From an uncultured Oscillospiraceae bacterium (GTDB lineage Bacteria > Bacillota > Clostridia > Oscillospirales > Oscillospiraceae): a stretch of DNA of 7,771 nucleotides. A program made the position numbers and the translations under genes. Of the stretch, positions 1 to 6,205 are shown piece by piece. Under the pieces are notes generated by a model. The model was not told the origin of the DNA. It saw only the letters and a list, made by a program, of their open reading frames with translations, and searched no databases. The stretch spans positions 1 through 7,771 of the forward strand of contig CAKTKU010000036.1 of assembly GCA_934572335.1 (NCBI GenBank), in the 5' to 3' direction. Numbering within the stretch: position 1 is the stretch's first letter; each line of letters opens with the position of its first letter.

Positions 1-365
1 AGCGGCTCGTTGAGCGCGGCGCAGTCGTCGATGTGGTCACGGTATACCTCTCCGGCGGACTCGCCGCCGCTGACGGGGATCGGCGGGATGAAGTTTACAA
101 TGTTCGAGCGCTCAAAGCTGTAATCGAAGTTGAAGACGATCATGCTCAGCGGTGCGCCGGGCTGGAGCTGGTAAAGCTCCCCCGAGTTTATCAGCGCGAA
201 CGTCCCCGGGGCAAGCGGATAGCTGCTGCCGTGTACGGCAAGCGTTCCGACACCGGAGGTCACATAAAAAATGCGGTTGTCACCGGGACAGACCTGCCGC
301 CCGACAGGGACGAAAACGATATTCTGGGCAAACCGGAGATTCGGGTTCATATCACACAGCAGCAT
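1..365 (-). CDS. AraC-family transcriptional regulator, N-terminal part (3' end outside window)
   Basis: Reading leftward from ATG at 365-363 gives 121 codons, open to the window edge. The protein begins MLLCDMNPNLRFAQNIVF. Residues 31-69 look like the beta-rich cupin sensor domain of AraC/XylS regulators: an RIFYVTSG strand, then a YPLAPGTFALINSGELYQL stretch typical of the effector-binding half. The helix-turn-helix half expected at the C-terminus lies beyond position 1 and cannot be seen. The start is supported by an AGGAG site 8 nt upstream and a strong promoter at 504-532. The gene is divergent from the six-gene operon starting at 685, the usual arrangement for a regulator that senses the substrate or an intermediate and activates the neighbouring genes. 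The family call rests on the cupin half and the context only; another cupin-domain protein remains possible. Confidence 0.75.
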   Translation of the reverse strand, partial: MLLCDMNPNLRFAQNIVFVPVGRQVCPGDNRIFYVTSGVGTLAVHGSSYPLAPGTFALINSGELYQLQPGAPLSMIVFNFDYSFERSNIVNFIPPIPVSGGESAGEVYRDHIDDCAALNEP

Positions 366-373
366 AATAACAA

Positions 374-379
374 CTCCTT
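374..379 (-). promoter_or_regulatory. Ribosome binding site of the AraC-type regulator
   Basis: On the minus strand the sequence AAGGAG lies 8 nt before the ATG at 365. It is a near-consensus Shine-Dalgarno site and fixes the start codon of this partial gene. Confidence 0.75.
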
Positions 380-494
380 TTGTGATCGTCACGGAAAGGC
401 ATGAAGACAAGGTGATTTATCGCGCAAACGCGCCCGTCGGCGTCTTCCTATCTTGCGGGAGACGGTATGAGGACGGTGCGCCCGCTCTTTCCAT

Positions 495-505
495 TTTTTA
501 TAAAT
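495..505. repeat. Direct repeat TTTTTATAAAT, copy 1
   Basis: This 11-bp sequence is identical to 583-593. This copy overlaps the -10 end and predicted start of the leftward promoter. The repeat may be an operator, but it is AT-rich and could be chance in an AT-rich gap. Confidence 0.5.
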
Positions 506-532
506 TATAGCACAGCGGATGTAAATAATCAA
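504..532 (-). promoter_or_regulatory. Sigma-A promoter for the AraC-type regulator gene
   Basis: On the minus strand a -35 box TTGATT (532 to 527) is followed by a 17-nt spacer and a perfect -10 box TATAAT (509 to 504). The -10 is preceded by TGC, an extended -10 element. Transcription would begin near 497, giving a leader of about 130 nt before the ATG at 365. The match is strong by eye but no start site is demonstrated. Confidence 0.7.
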
Positions 533-534
533 GC

Positions 535-554
535 GGCAAAGAAAGCGATTTGCC
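535..554. repeat. Inverted repeat GGCAAA-N8-TTTGCC
   Basis: The perfect 6-bp arms at 535-540 and 549-554 are separated by 8 nt. The repeat lies directly upstream of the -35 box of the regulator promoter and about 100 bp upstream of the predicted operon start. The geometry suits a dimeric regulator, but the match is short. Confidence 0.35.
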
Positions 555-582
555 CGAAATTCAAATTACGAAAAATGTTTGC

Positions 583-593
583 TTTTTATAAAT
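583..593. repeat. Direct repeat TTTTTATAAAT, copy 2
   Basis: This is the second exact 11-bp copy, 88 bp from the first, ending 17 bp before the -35 box of the operon promoter. That is a typical place for an activator site or an UP element. The sequence TTTGC lies just before it (578-582) and also at 549-553. Confidence 0.5.
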
Positions 594-610
594 CCGGGCG
601 GGAAATTGTA

Positions 611-639
611 TTGCTATATCGAACGCGGAAGCTTATACT
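611..639 (+). promoter_or_regulatory. Sigma-A promoter for the six-gene operon
   Basis: A -35 box TTGCTA (611-616), a 17-nt spacer and a -10 box TATACT (634-639) form a good promoter, with a start expected near 646 and a short leader of about 39 nt. The -35 box matches consensus at only four of six positions, which fits a promoter that needs an activator such as the divergent AraC-type regulator. Confidence 0.65.
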
Positions 640-684
640 TAAGGCAGAAACGGACCTGAATGAGAAGACAAGAGAAGCAGTGAT

Positions 685-1572
685 ATGAAAGAAACGATAA
701 TAAATGCTTTTGCGGATAAGGCCGTGTTGGAAAGGCTTTTTACAAATGGCCCGGGCGAGCTTCTGGCGGTCAATTCCAAAGCGGGCTATCTGAAAGCGGG
801 GCAGGATGTGTATATGCTCTGTTCCGCCGACCTTGGCATAACGCCCATCGGCATTGCCGTAGACGACTATGCCGCCGCGGCGGCGGCTCTGCGGCTTTCC
901 GCGGGCGGGCGCTTCGACACGGCAGACAATGCGCTTGTGTTTCGCGGCGGGGTTCTGCGCGTGCAGCCGTACCCGCAGTGCGCGCCGCAGGAACCGTGTG
1001 GCACTTTCCGCACGGAGAGGATAGAGGCGGCGGCAAGACTGCTCAGCGCTCTTGGCAGGACAAGCGGGCTTGTGCCGCTTGCGGATGCCCTCTGCCTGGG
1101 GGCGGCGCCGGAAAAAGGTATAGCGGCAAATCCTTTCTGCGCAAAGGCATACGGGCCGCTTGTCCGGCTGAGAGACGGGCTTGCGCGCAATGACGTTGAG
1201 GCCGTGCCCGCGGAAGTGAAGGATCTGCTGGGGCTGGGCATCGGACTGACGCCGTCGGCGGACGATGTCCTGTGCGGCATGACATACACGCTGCTGCACG
1301 GCGCGCGGAAGCTGACCGCGGCGGATGTGGAGTTTGTGAACGCGGTGAGGCGCTATGCCCCGGAACGTACAAACCTCATAAGCGCAGCGATCTTGAAGGC
1401 CGTCGCGGACGGCGGCAGATTTGAAATGATGGACAATGTGCTCCGCGGCCTTACCGGGGCCGGGGAGGACGGCACGCAGCGGCTTCTGACCATCGGCAGC
1501 AGCTCCGGCTCGGAGATGCTGCTGGGGATCACGATCGCGGCAAAGCTGATACATGGGAGGGGACGGTTATGA
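685..1572 (+). CDS. DUF2877 / AllH-family protein (oxamate carbamoyltransferase subunit-like)
   Basis: This 295-residue protein carries the signature of the DUF2877 family. Seen directly: LLGLGIGLTPSADDVLCG at about 181-198, TNLISAAILKAVADG at 229-243, and IGSSSGSEMLLGI at 270-282. These match the Gly-rich LTP-S-x-DD, T-x-x-S and SSG-x-x-x-L-G blocks of the family. In E. coli the family member AllH (YlbF) works with AllF (FdrA) and AllG (YlbE) as oxamate carbamoyltransferase, splitting oxalurate with phosphate into oxamate and carbamoyl phosphate. Neither partner is in this window. No signal peptide or membrane segment is visible, so it is probably cytoplasmic. The ATG at 685 has a weak AGAGAAG site 7 nt before it and lies about 39 nt after the predicted transcription start. 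Its stop overlaps the next start by 4 nt (ATGA), suggesting coupled translation with the acid kinase. The family call is firm; the activity here is unknown. Confidence 0.85.
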   Translation: MKETIINAFADKAVLERLFTNGPGELLAVNSKAGYLKAGQDVYMLCSADLGITPIGIAVDDYAAAAAALRLSAGGRFDTADNALVFRGGVLRVQPYPQCAPQEPCGTFRTERIEAAARLLSALGRTSGLVPLADALCLGAAPEKGIAANPFCAKAYGPLVRLRDGLARNDVEAVPAEVKDLLGLGIGLTPSADDVLCGMTYTLLHGARKLTAADVEFVNAVRRYAPERTNLISAAILKAVADGGRFEMMDNVLRGLTGAGEDGTQRLLTIGSSSGSEMLLGITIAAKLIHGRGRL

Positions 1573-2762
1573 AACTGCTTGTCAGCAATGTCGGCAGCAC
1601 ATCCTTGAAATTCAAGCTCTTTGACATGCCGGAGGAGCGGGTGCTGTGCGAGGCGAAGATAGAGCGCGTCGGCAGCCGCGACGCGGCGATCATGTCGTAC
1701 CGCAGCCATCTCAGCGGTGCGTGGTTCAGCGCGGAGGGGCTGTGCATCCCAAGCTACGCCGAGGGCATCGCACTGTTTCTGGAAAAGCTGACCGGCGACG
1801 AAGCGGGCGTGATAAAAGGCGTGGAGGAAATAAGCGCCATAGGCTTCAAGACCGTGCTTTCCCGAGGTTACTACGGCGTACACGAGCTGACGGACGAGGT
1901 CATGGAGAACATGCGCGAATACCTCTACATCGCGCCGGTGCATAACGCCGCCTACATAGAGGCGATAGGGCAGTTCAAAGCCGTCCTGCCGGATGTGCCC
2001 ATGATAGGCGTGTTCGAGACGGCGTTTCACCGGGAGATTCCCCTTGAGCGGGCGCTGTACTCCATCCCCTACGAATGGTACGAAAAATACGGCATCCGCA
2101 AGATGGGCTATCACGGCGCGTCCCACGGGTATATCGTCCAGCAGGCGGCAAAGCTCGGCAAGGCGGAGAGAGTCATTTCCTGCCACCTTGGCGGAAGCTG
2201 CTCCATCTGCGCGATCCTCGACGGGAAAAGCGTGGACAACAGCTTCGGCTTCTCCCTCCAGACCGGCGTGATGCACGCGAACCGCGCCGGGGACATTGAC
2301 CCGTACATTGTGCCTTTCCTCATGAGCAAGGGCATGGAGCTTGACGACATCCTCCACGGGCTGAGCAAAAACGGAGGACTTCTGGGCGTGTCCGGCGTCA
2401 GCAACGACCTGCGCGAGGTCAGCGCCGCGGCGGCGGACGGGAACGCACGGGCAGAGCTGGCGATCAATATGTTCGTGTGCAGCATCGTGCGGTTTATCGG
2501 CGCGTATTACGCGGAGCTTGGCGGGCTTGACCAGCTCATCTTCACCGGCGGGATCGGCGAGAATTCCGACCTTGTCAGAAGCAGAGTATGCGCGCAGATC
2601 CGGCATCTGGGCGTGGAGCTGGACGAGGAGAAAAACAGCGGCTGCCGGGAAGGCACCATATCCGGCGCGGCTTCGGCGGTGCGGGTGTCCGTGATCCCCG
2701 CGAATGAGGAACTGGGGGTCGCAAGGCAGACCTATGGATACATAGAAAAAATGGAAGGCTGA
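1569..2762 (+). CDS. Divergent acetate kinase family (ASKHA) acid kinase
   Basis: At 397 residues this has the length of acetate kinase and most of its landmarks: SNVGSTSLKFKLF (5-17, the N-x-G-S-[ST]-S-x-K start), APVHN (122-126), YHGASH (181-186), CHLGGSCS (205-212), ANRAGDIDP (237-245), GLLGVSGVSND (270-280), FTGGIGENS (325-333) and IPANEEL (376-382). Members move phosphate between an acyl phosphate and ADP in the cytoplasm. The usual GHRVVHGGE block is replaced by GFKTVLSRG (92-100), so the catalytic Arg is a Lys (94). The Asp of VFDTAFH is Glu150. Residues that line the acetate methyl pocket also differ: APLHN is APVHN, GFHG is GYHG, and GFTP is GFSL (Leu230). The substrate is therefore probably not acetate. 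The gene starts inside the stop of the DUF2877 gene, with a GGGAGGGG site 6 nt before ATG. A link to an acyl or carbamoyl phosphate made by that neighbour is an inference. Confidence 0.88.
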   Translation: MKLLVSNVGSTSLKFKLFDMPEERVLCEAKIERVGSRDAAIMSYRSHLSGAWFSAEGLCIPSYAEGIALFLEKLTGDEAGVIKGVEEISAIGFKTVLSRGYYGVHELTDEVMENMREYLYIAPVHNAAYIEAIGQFKAVLPDVPMIGVFETAFHREIPLERALYSIPYEWYEKYGIRKMGYHGASHGYIVQQAAKLGKAERVISCHLGGSCSICAILDGKSVDNSFGFSLQTGVMHANRAGDIDPYIVPFLMSKGMELDDILHGLSKNGGLLGVSGVSNDLREVSAAAADGNARAELAINMFVCSIVRFIGAYYAELGGLDQLIFTGGIGENSDLVRSRVCAQIRHLGVELDEEKNSGCREGTISGAASAVRVSVIPANEELGVARQTYGYIEKMEG

Positions 2763-2770
2763 GAGACGAT

Positions 2771-3664
2771 ATGGAACACTTTCGCGAGGTTCAGGACGGA
2801 ATATTTTTGCTCAAGTCTCCTTTCCCGCCCGTGTGGAGCGGGGTGACGCTGGTACGGGGCGAGGAACTTTGCCTCATAGACAGCGGCGCGAGCGCAGACG
2901 TGGTTGACGGGGTGATACGCCCCGCACTGGCGGAGCTTGGGCTGGGGCTGGGAGACATCGACTGGCTCGTCAGCACGCACTGCCACGGCGACCACATCGG
3001 CGGCCACGCCCGGATAAAGGAGCTTGCGCCGCAGATCAGAACCGCCTGCATTGAGCAGGCCGCCCCGGCGCTGAGAGATCCCGCGGCGAACGCCGTGCGC
3101 ATCCGGACAAAGTACCCCCGGTTCAGTCCGCCGCCCCAGTGCTACCTGCGCGGCGTGGAGCCGGATCGTGTTCTCCGGGACGGGGAGGCGCTGGGGGACA
3201 GACTTACGGTGCTGCACACCCCGGGACATGACGGCGACTGCGTATGCTGGTACGACAGGAAGACGAAGACCGCCGTGAGCGGTGACTCCCTGCAGGCAAA
3301 CGGAACCGTGACGCAGGGCATCGCGTTCTACCAGGACCTTGACGCGTATCTCAGCTCGGTCGCGAAGCTCAGAACCTGTGACGTCGAGAATATCATCGCG
3401 GGACACGATTATGCCGAAATGGGCTACAACATCGAGGGCGCGGAGAACGTCCGGCGCGTTCTTGACCTGTGCAGTGCCTATACGGAGCAATATCAGCGCT
3501 TTGTTGACGAGGCGCTCAGCTGCGGCCTTACGGACACTTCGGTCATGGCCGCGCAGATGATAACGCAGCTGGGCTGCGGAATGCCGCAAAAACTGTTCCT
3601 CGCAATGTATACGACGGATGAGCATATCCGGCACAGCAAGTTTTATAAAGGAGAGTTGAAGTAA
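2771..3664 (+). CDS. Metallo-beta-lactamase-fold hydrolase (glyoxalase II-like superfamily)
   Basis: The 297-residue protein holds a complete set of metal ligands of the metallo-beta-lactamase fold: THCHGDH (His70, His72, Asp74, His75), His153 in TPGHDGD, Asp172 in SGDSL, and His212 in AGHDY. The early LCLIDSG strand (33-39) and a helical C-terminal part from about 223 onward are also typical. Such proteins bind two metal ions and hydrolyse thioesters, lactones, phosphoesters or similar bonds. The family is too broad to name a substrate. No signal peptide is seen, so it is likely cytoplasmic. It lies 8 nt after the kinase stop and its own stop abuts the next start, so it is clearly part of the operon. 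In a catabolic pathway it could open a lactone or release an acid from a thioester; this is an inference. Confidence 0.85.
   Translation: MEHFREVQDGIFLLKSPFPPVWSGVTLVRGEELCLIDSGASADVVDGVIRPALAELGLGLGDIDWLVSTHCHGDHIGGHARIKELAPQIRTACIEQAAPALRDPAANAVRIRTKYPRFSPPPQCYLRGVEPDRVLRDGEALGDRLTVLHTPGHDGDCVCWYDRKTKTAVSGDSLQANGTVTQGIAFYQDLDAYLSSVAKLRTCDVENIIAGHDYAEMGYNIEGAENVRRVLDLCSAYTEQYQRFVDEALSCGLTDTSVMAAQMITQLGCGMPQKLFLAMYTTDEHIRHSKFYKGELK
3647..3653 (+). promoter_or_regulatory. Ribosome binding site of the SDR gene
   Basis: AAAGGAG lies inside the last codons of the hydrolase gene, 11 nt before the SDR start. It gives the SDR its own strong initiation site despite zero spacing between the two genes. 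Confidence 0.6.
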
Positions 3665-4456
3665 ATGGGCAGGAACGTACTTATTTCGGGTGCATCCCAC
3701 GGCATAGGAGCGGCGACGGCGATCGCCTTCGCGAAGGACGGCTGCAACGTCGGCATAAACTACCACAACAACAGAGCCGGTGCGGAGGAGACCGCGGCGG
3801 AATGCCGCAAATACGGCGTGGACGCACAGATTTACTGCGCGGACATCGGTTGCCGGGAGCAGGCAGTGGGGATGATGCGGGATTTCATCGAGCACTTCGG
3901 CACGGTGGACGTCCTCATCAACAACGCCGGCGGCGCGCTGAAAATGCCCAAGGGCGAGTTCTGCGACATGCCGCTGGATTACTGGGATTCCCAGATAGCG
4001 CTGAACCTGAGCGGCGCGGCCTATCTGTCCCATGAAGCGATCAAGAACATGAAGGAGCACAACATCCCCGGACGCATCGTGAACATCAGCTCGATCCACG
4101 GCAGCGTCACATGGGTCAAGAGAAAGGCACTGCCATACTGCGCTGGCAAGGGCGGCATCGAGATGTTCACGAAGACGCTCGCCATCGAGGTGGCAAAGTA
4201 CGGAATCCGCGTCAACTGTGTCGCGCCCGGTCTGATCCTCACCGGCGTGATGAGCCGTTATTCCGATCGCGACGTCGAGGGCTTCCGGCGCAAGATCGCC
4301 GCGGGATACCTCGCAACGCCGGAGGATATCGTGCCGATGATACAGTTCTTCGCGGATGTGGAAAAGACAAAATACATCGTCGGGCAGACGATCGCGGTCG
4401 ATGGCGGACAGAGCATCGACGGCGCGATCGACTGTATGCTCGAAGATGAATTTTGA
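3665..4456 (+). CDS. Classical short-chain dehydrogenase/reductase (SDR)
   Basis: The 263-residue protein is a textbook classical SDR with a Rossmann fold. Seen directly: the cofactor loop SGASHGIG (8-15), Asp60 after the third strand, NNAG (86-89), Asn114, Ser142/Ser143 in NISS, and the catalytic YCAGK (Tyr158, Lys162). Next comes VAPGLILT (187-193), and VDGG (245-248) marks the C-terminal end of the fold. It would oxidise an alcohol or reduce a ketone with NAD(H) or NADP(H). The loop after the second strand reads NYHNNR, with basic residues and no acidic one, which leans towards NADP but is not decisive. The ATG directly follows the previous stop, with AAAGGAG at 3647-3653 as its binding site. 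In this operon it could perform the first oxidation of a hydroxy acid, or the reverse reaction. Confidence 0.92.
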   Translation: MGRNVLISGASHGIGAATAIAFAKDGCNVGINYHNNRAGAEETAAECRKYGVDAQIYCADIGCREQAVGMMRDFIEHFGTVDVLINNAGGALKMPKGEFCDMPLDYWDSQIALNLSGAAYLSHEAIKNMKEHNIPGRIVNISSIHGSVTWVKRKALPYCAGKGGIEMFTKTLAIEVAKYGIRVNCVAPGLILTGVMSRYSDRDVEGFRRKIAAGYLATPEDIVPMIQFFADVEKTKYIVGQTIAVDGGQSIDGAIDCMLEDEF

Positions 4457-4519
4457 GATAAATCAGTAAACAGGCAAAACAAATGCTCAGGAAGAAATTC
4501 CGGAAAGGTGAAAAAGACA
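4457..4519 (+). other. Longest gap within the operon (63 nt)
   Basis: This A-rich spacer between the SDR stop and the dehydratase start is far longer than the other internal gaps. I found no terminator hairpin and no convincing promoter. A short open frame of 18 codons (4483-4539) overlaps the dehydratase start in another frame, with no good binding site. The spacer ends in the strong ribosome binding site of the dehydratase. Confidence 0.5.
4504..4510 (+). promoter_or_regulatory. Ribosome binding site that decides the dehydratase start
   Basis: AAAGGTG lies 9 nt before ATG at 4520 and closely matches the anti-Shine-Dalgarno pairing. The in-frame GTG at 4508 overlaps this site and is therefore unlikely to be the start. 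Confidence 0.6.
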
Positions 4520-6202
4520 ATGGCAAAGGTAAAGTATGAAAACATGAGAAGCTGCTGGGAGTTTGGCGAAGCCTCCGAGTGCCGCCGCGGACTGATGTGC
4601 GGCATGGGCTATACCGAGGAAGAACAGAAGCGCCCCCTCATCGCTGTGGTGAACAGCTGGAACGAATATAACCCCGGCCATGTACATCTTGACAAGCTTG
4701 CCGAGCGTGTAAAGCAGGGCGTTCGTGAAGCAGGTGGCCTGCCGCTGGAGGTCATGACGACGGGTATTTGCGACGGCATGGTGCTCAAGGACCCCAGATA
4801 TATCGAAGTCCCCAGCCGTAACTCCATCGCCGATCAGGTCGAGCTGACCGTTGACGGCAACTTCTTTGACGGCATGGTGCTGCTCTCCTCCTGTGACTCC
4901 GTCGTCCCCGGCCATCTGATGGGCGCGGCGAGACTGAACATCCCCGCCATCATGGTGACCGGCGGCTACATGCCTCTGGGTACCTTCCGCGGCAAGGAAG
5001 TCCTGCATATCCATGCGCAGGACAAGGTCGGCACGGCGAAGGCCGGCAAGATGGACATGGATGAGTACAACGGACTCATCGAAAACTCCTGGGGCATCTG
5101 CGGCGCCTGCACCTCCATGACCACCGCGAACAGCATGTGCATGATCGCCGAGGCTCTGGGCATGACCCTGCCCGGCAACTCCACCATGTGCGCGACCAGC
5201 TCCTCCATCTACAACCTCTCCTACATGGCCGGTAAGCAGATCATGAATCTGGTCAACGAGGGCATCACCGCCAGACAGATCATTACCGAGAACTCCATCA
5301 AGAACGCCATCATGCTGGATATGGCAGTCGCGGCGTCCTCCAACCTCATCCTCCACATTCCCGCCATCGCGAACGAAGCGGGCTACGACCTGCCTTGGTG
5401 GAAGTACTTCGACGAAGCTTCCAACGAGATCCCGCTGCTGTCTCACCTCGCTCCCAGCGGCCCCTACAACGTCAAGGACTTTGACCTTGCCGGCGGTATG
5501 CGCGCCATGCTGAAGGAGCTGCTGCCCAAGCTGCACGGCGACTGCCTGACCGTCACCGGACATACCCTTGAGGAGAACGTCAGAGACGCCGTCGTCTACA
5601 ACCGCGACGTTATCCACAGCCTCGACAACCCCGTCATGACCGAGCCGGGCATCGGCGTGCTCTACGGCAACCTCGCTCCCGAGGGCGCTATCGTCAAGAT
5701 CGCGGGCGTTCCTTCCCAGCTCATGACCTACAAGGGCAAAGCCCGTGTGTTCGACTCCCTTGAGGATGGCATTCAGGCTCTGCGCGCCGGACAGATCCAT
5801 GCGGGCGACTGCTGCGTGCTGCGCTTTATGGGCCTGCGCGGACGTTTCGGCACCACCGCTTTCACCTTCCAGGAAGAGCTGAAGGGTCTGCACGAGCTGT
5901 ATAACTCCTGCGCCATCATCACCGACGGACGCTTCTCCGGCGGCACCTCCGGCCTTTCCATCGGCTATGTGTCCCCCGAAGCGGCGCTCGGCAGCCCCCT
6001 CGGCGTCATCGAAGAGGGCGACGAGGTCGAGATCGACATCCCTGCGCGTAAGCTGCATCTGTGCATCAGCGACGAGGAAATGAACAGAAGACTTGCGGCC
6101 TTCCATTGGGAGTTCCCCAGCAAGGACTATCCGCGTTACCTCAACCTCTTCGTGCAGAACGTCGGCTCCATGGCAAAGGGCGGTATTTGGGAGACCAAAT
6201 AA
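4520..6202 (+). CDS. IlvD/Edd-family Fe-S dehydratase, atypical active site
   Basis: From ATG 4520 this is 560 residues, the usual IlvD length; a GTG at 4508 would add four residues but overlaps the ribosome binding site. Family blocks are clear: VVNSWNEYNPGHVHL (43-57), SSCDSVVPGHLMGAARLNIP (123-142), GICGACTSMTTANSM (192-206), YGNLAPEGAIVK (382-393) and ITDGRFSGGTSGLSIG (467-482). Known members remove water from 2,3-dihydroxy acids or sugar acids using an Fe-S cluster and Mg2+. The PGHVHL form, without the Cys of the PCN variant, resembles E. coli IlvD. Cys125, Cys194 and Cys197 are kept as cluster candidates. Cys125-Asp126 is followed by Ser127, where the family has a Lys that is carbamylated and binds Mg2+. 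ICDG (83-86) and SRN (99-101) also differ from the usual SDG/DDG and SRE. With no valine or isoleucine genes nearby, a catabolic role is likelier than biosynthesis. Codon choice suggests high expression. Confidence 0.88.
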   Translation: MAKVKYENMRSCWEFGEASECRRGLMCGMGYTEEEQKRPLIAVVNSWNEYNPGHVHLDKLAERVKQGVREAGGLPLEVMTTGICDGMVLKDPRYIEVPSRNSIADQVELTVDGNFFDGMVLLSSCDSVVPGHLMGAARLNIPAIMVTGGYMPLGTFRGKEVLHIHAQDKVGTAKAGKMDMDEYNGLIENSWGICGACTSMTTANSMCMIAEALGMTLPGNSTMCATSSSIYNLSYMAGKQIMNLVNEGITARQIITENSIKNAIMLDMAVAASSNLILHIPAIANEAGYDLPWWKYFDEASNEIPLLSHLAPSGPYNVKDFDLAGGMRAMLKELLPKLHGDCLTVTGHTLEENVRDAVVYNRDVIHSLDNPVMTEPGIGVLYGNLAPEGAIVKIAGVPSQLMTYKGKARVFDSLEDGIQALRAGQIHAGDCCVLRFMGLRGRFGTTAFTFQEELKGLHELYNSCAIITDGRFSGGTSGLSIGYVSPEAALGSPLGVIEEGDEVEIDIPARKLHLCISDEEMNRRLAAFHWEFPSKDYPRYLNLFVQNVGSMAKGGIWETK

Positions 6203-6205
6203 GCC

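Larger units (their letters stand above)
366..684. other. Divergent intergenic control region
   Basis: This 319-nt gap separates the leftward regulator gene from the rightward operon. The part from about 490 to 640 is clearly AT-rich against the GC-rich genes around it. It contains two promoters pointing outward, about 80 bp apart, a direct repeat and an inverted repeat, each listed separately. The part from 366 to about 497 would be a leader of about 130 nt for the regulator mRNA. That leader has one short perfect hairpin (CGCG-CAAA-CGCG at 421-432). I recognised no riboswitch or terminator, and no convincing small gene. Confidence 0.7.

Noticed and set aside
33..404. Rightward open frame of 123 codons
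   Set aside because: It lies opposite the AraC-type gene, whose frame has a start, ribosome binding site, promoter and cupin motifs. The rightward translation shows no domain.
455..499. Possible terminator (GCGGG and CCCGC arms followed by a T-run)
   Set aside because: The loop would be 21 nt with only 5-bp arms, and no rightward gene ends before it.
467..688. Rightward open frame of 73 codons in the intergenic region
   Set aside because: It runs through both predicted promoters and into the DUF2877 start, with no good ribosome binding site and no recognisable domain.
870..890. GC-rich repeat of GCC/GCG codons
   Set aside because: It encodes a short Ala run in the DUF2877 protein and is simple composition, not a structured repeat.
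1353..2606. Leftward open frame of 417 codons opposite the kinase
   Set aside because: It is an antisense shadow; acetate kinase motifs run through the rightward frame.
2732..4099. Leftward open frame of 455 codons opposite the hydrolase and SDR
   Set aside because: It spans two well-recognised rightward genes and has no recognisable motif of its own.
4483..4539. Possible 18-codon upstream peptide before the dehydratase
   Set aside because: It has no convincing ribosome binding site and its Lys-rich content simply reflects the A-rich spacer and the binding site of the next gene.
4487..6106. Leftward open frame of 539 codons opposite the dehydratase
   Set aside because: It is a shadow of a GC-rich gene with few stops on the other strand. 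The rightward frame has unmistakable IlvD motifs, and the leftward one is a composition-biased His/Gly/Asp/Val-rich sequence.
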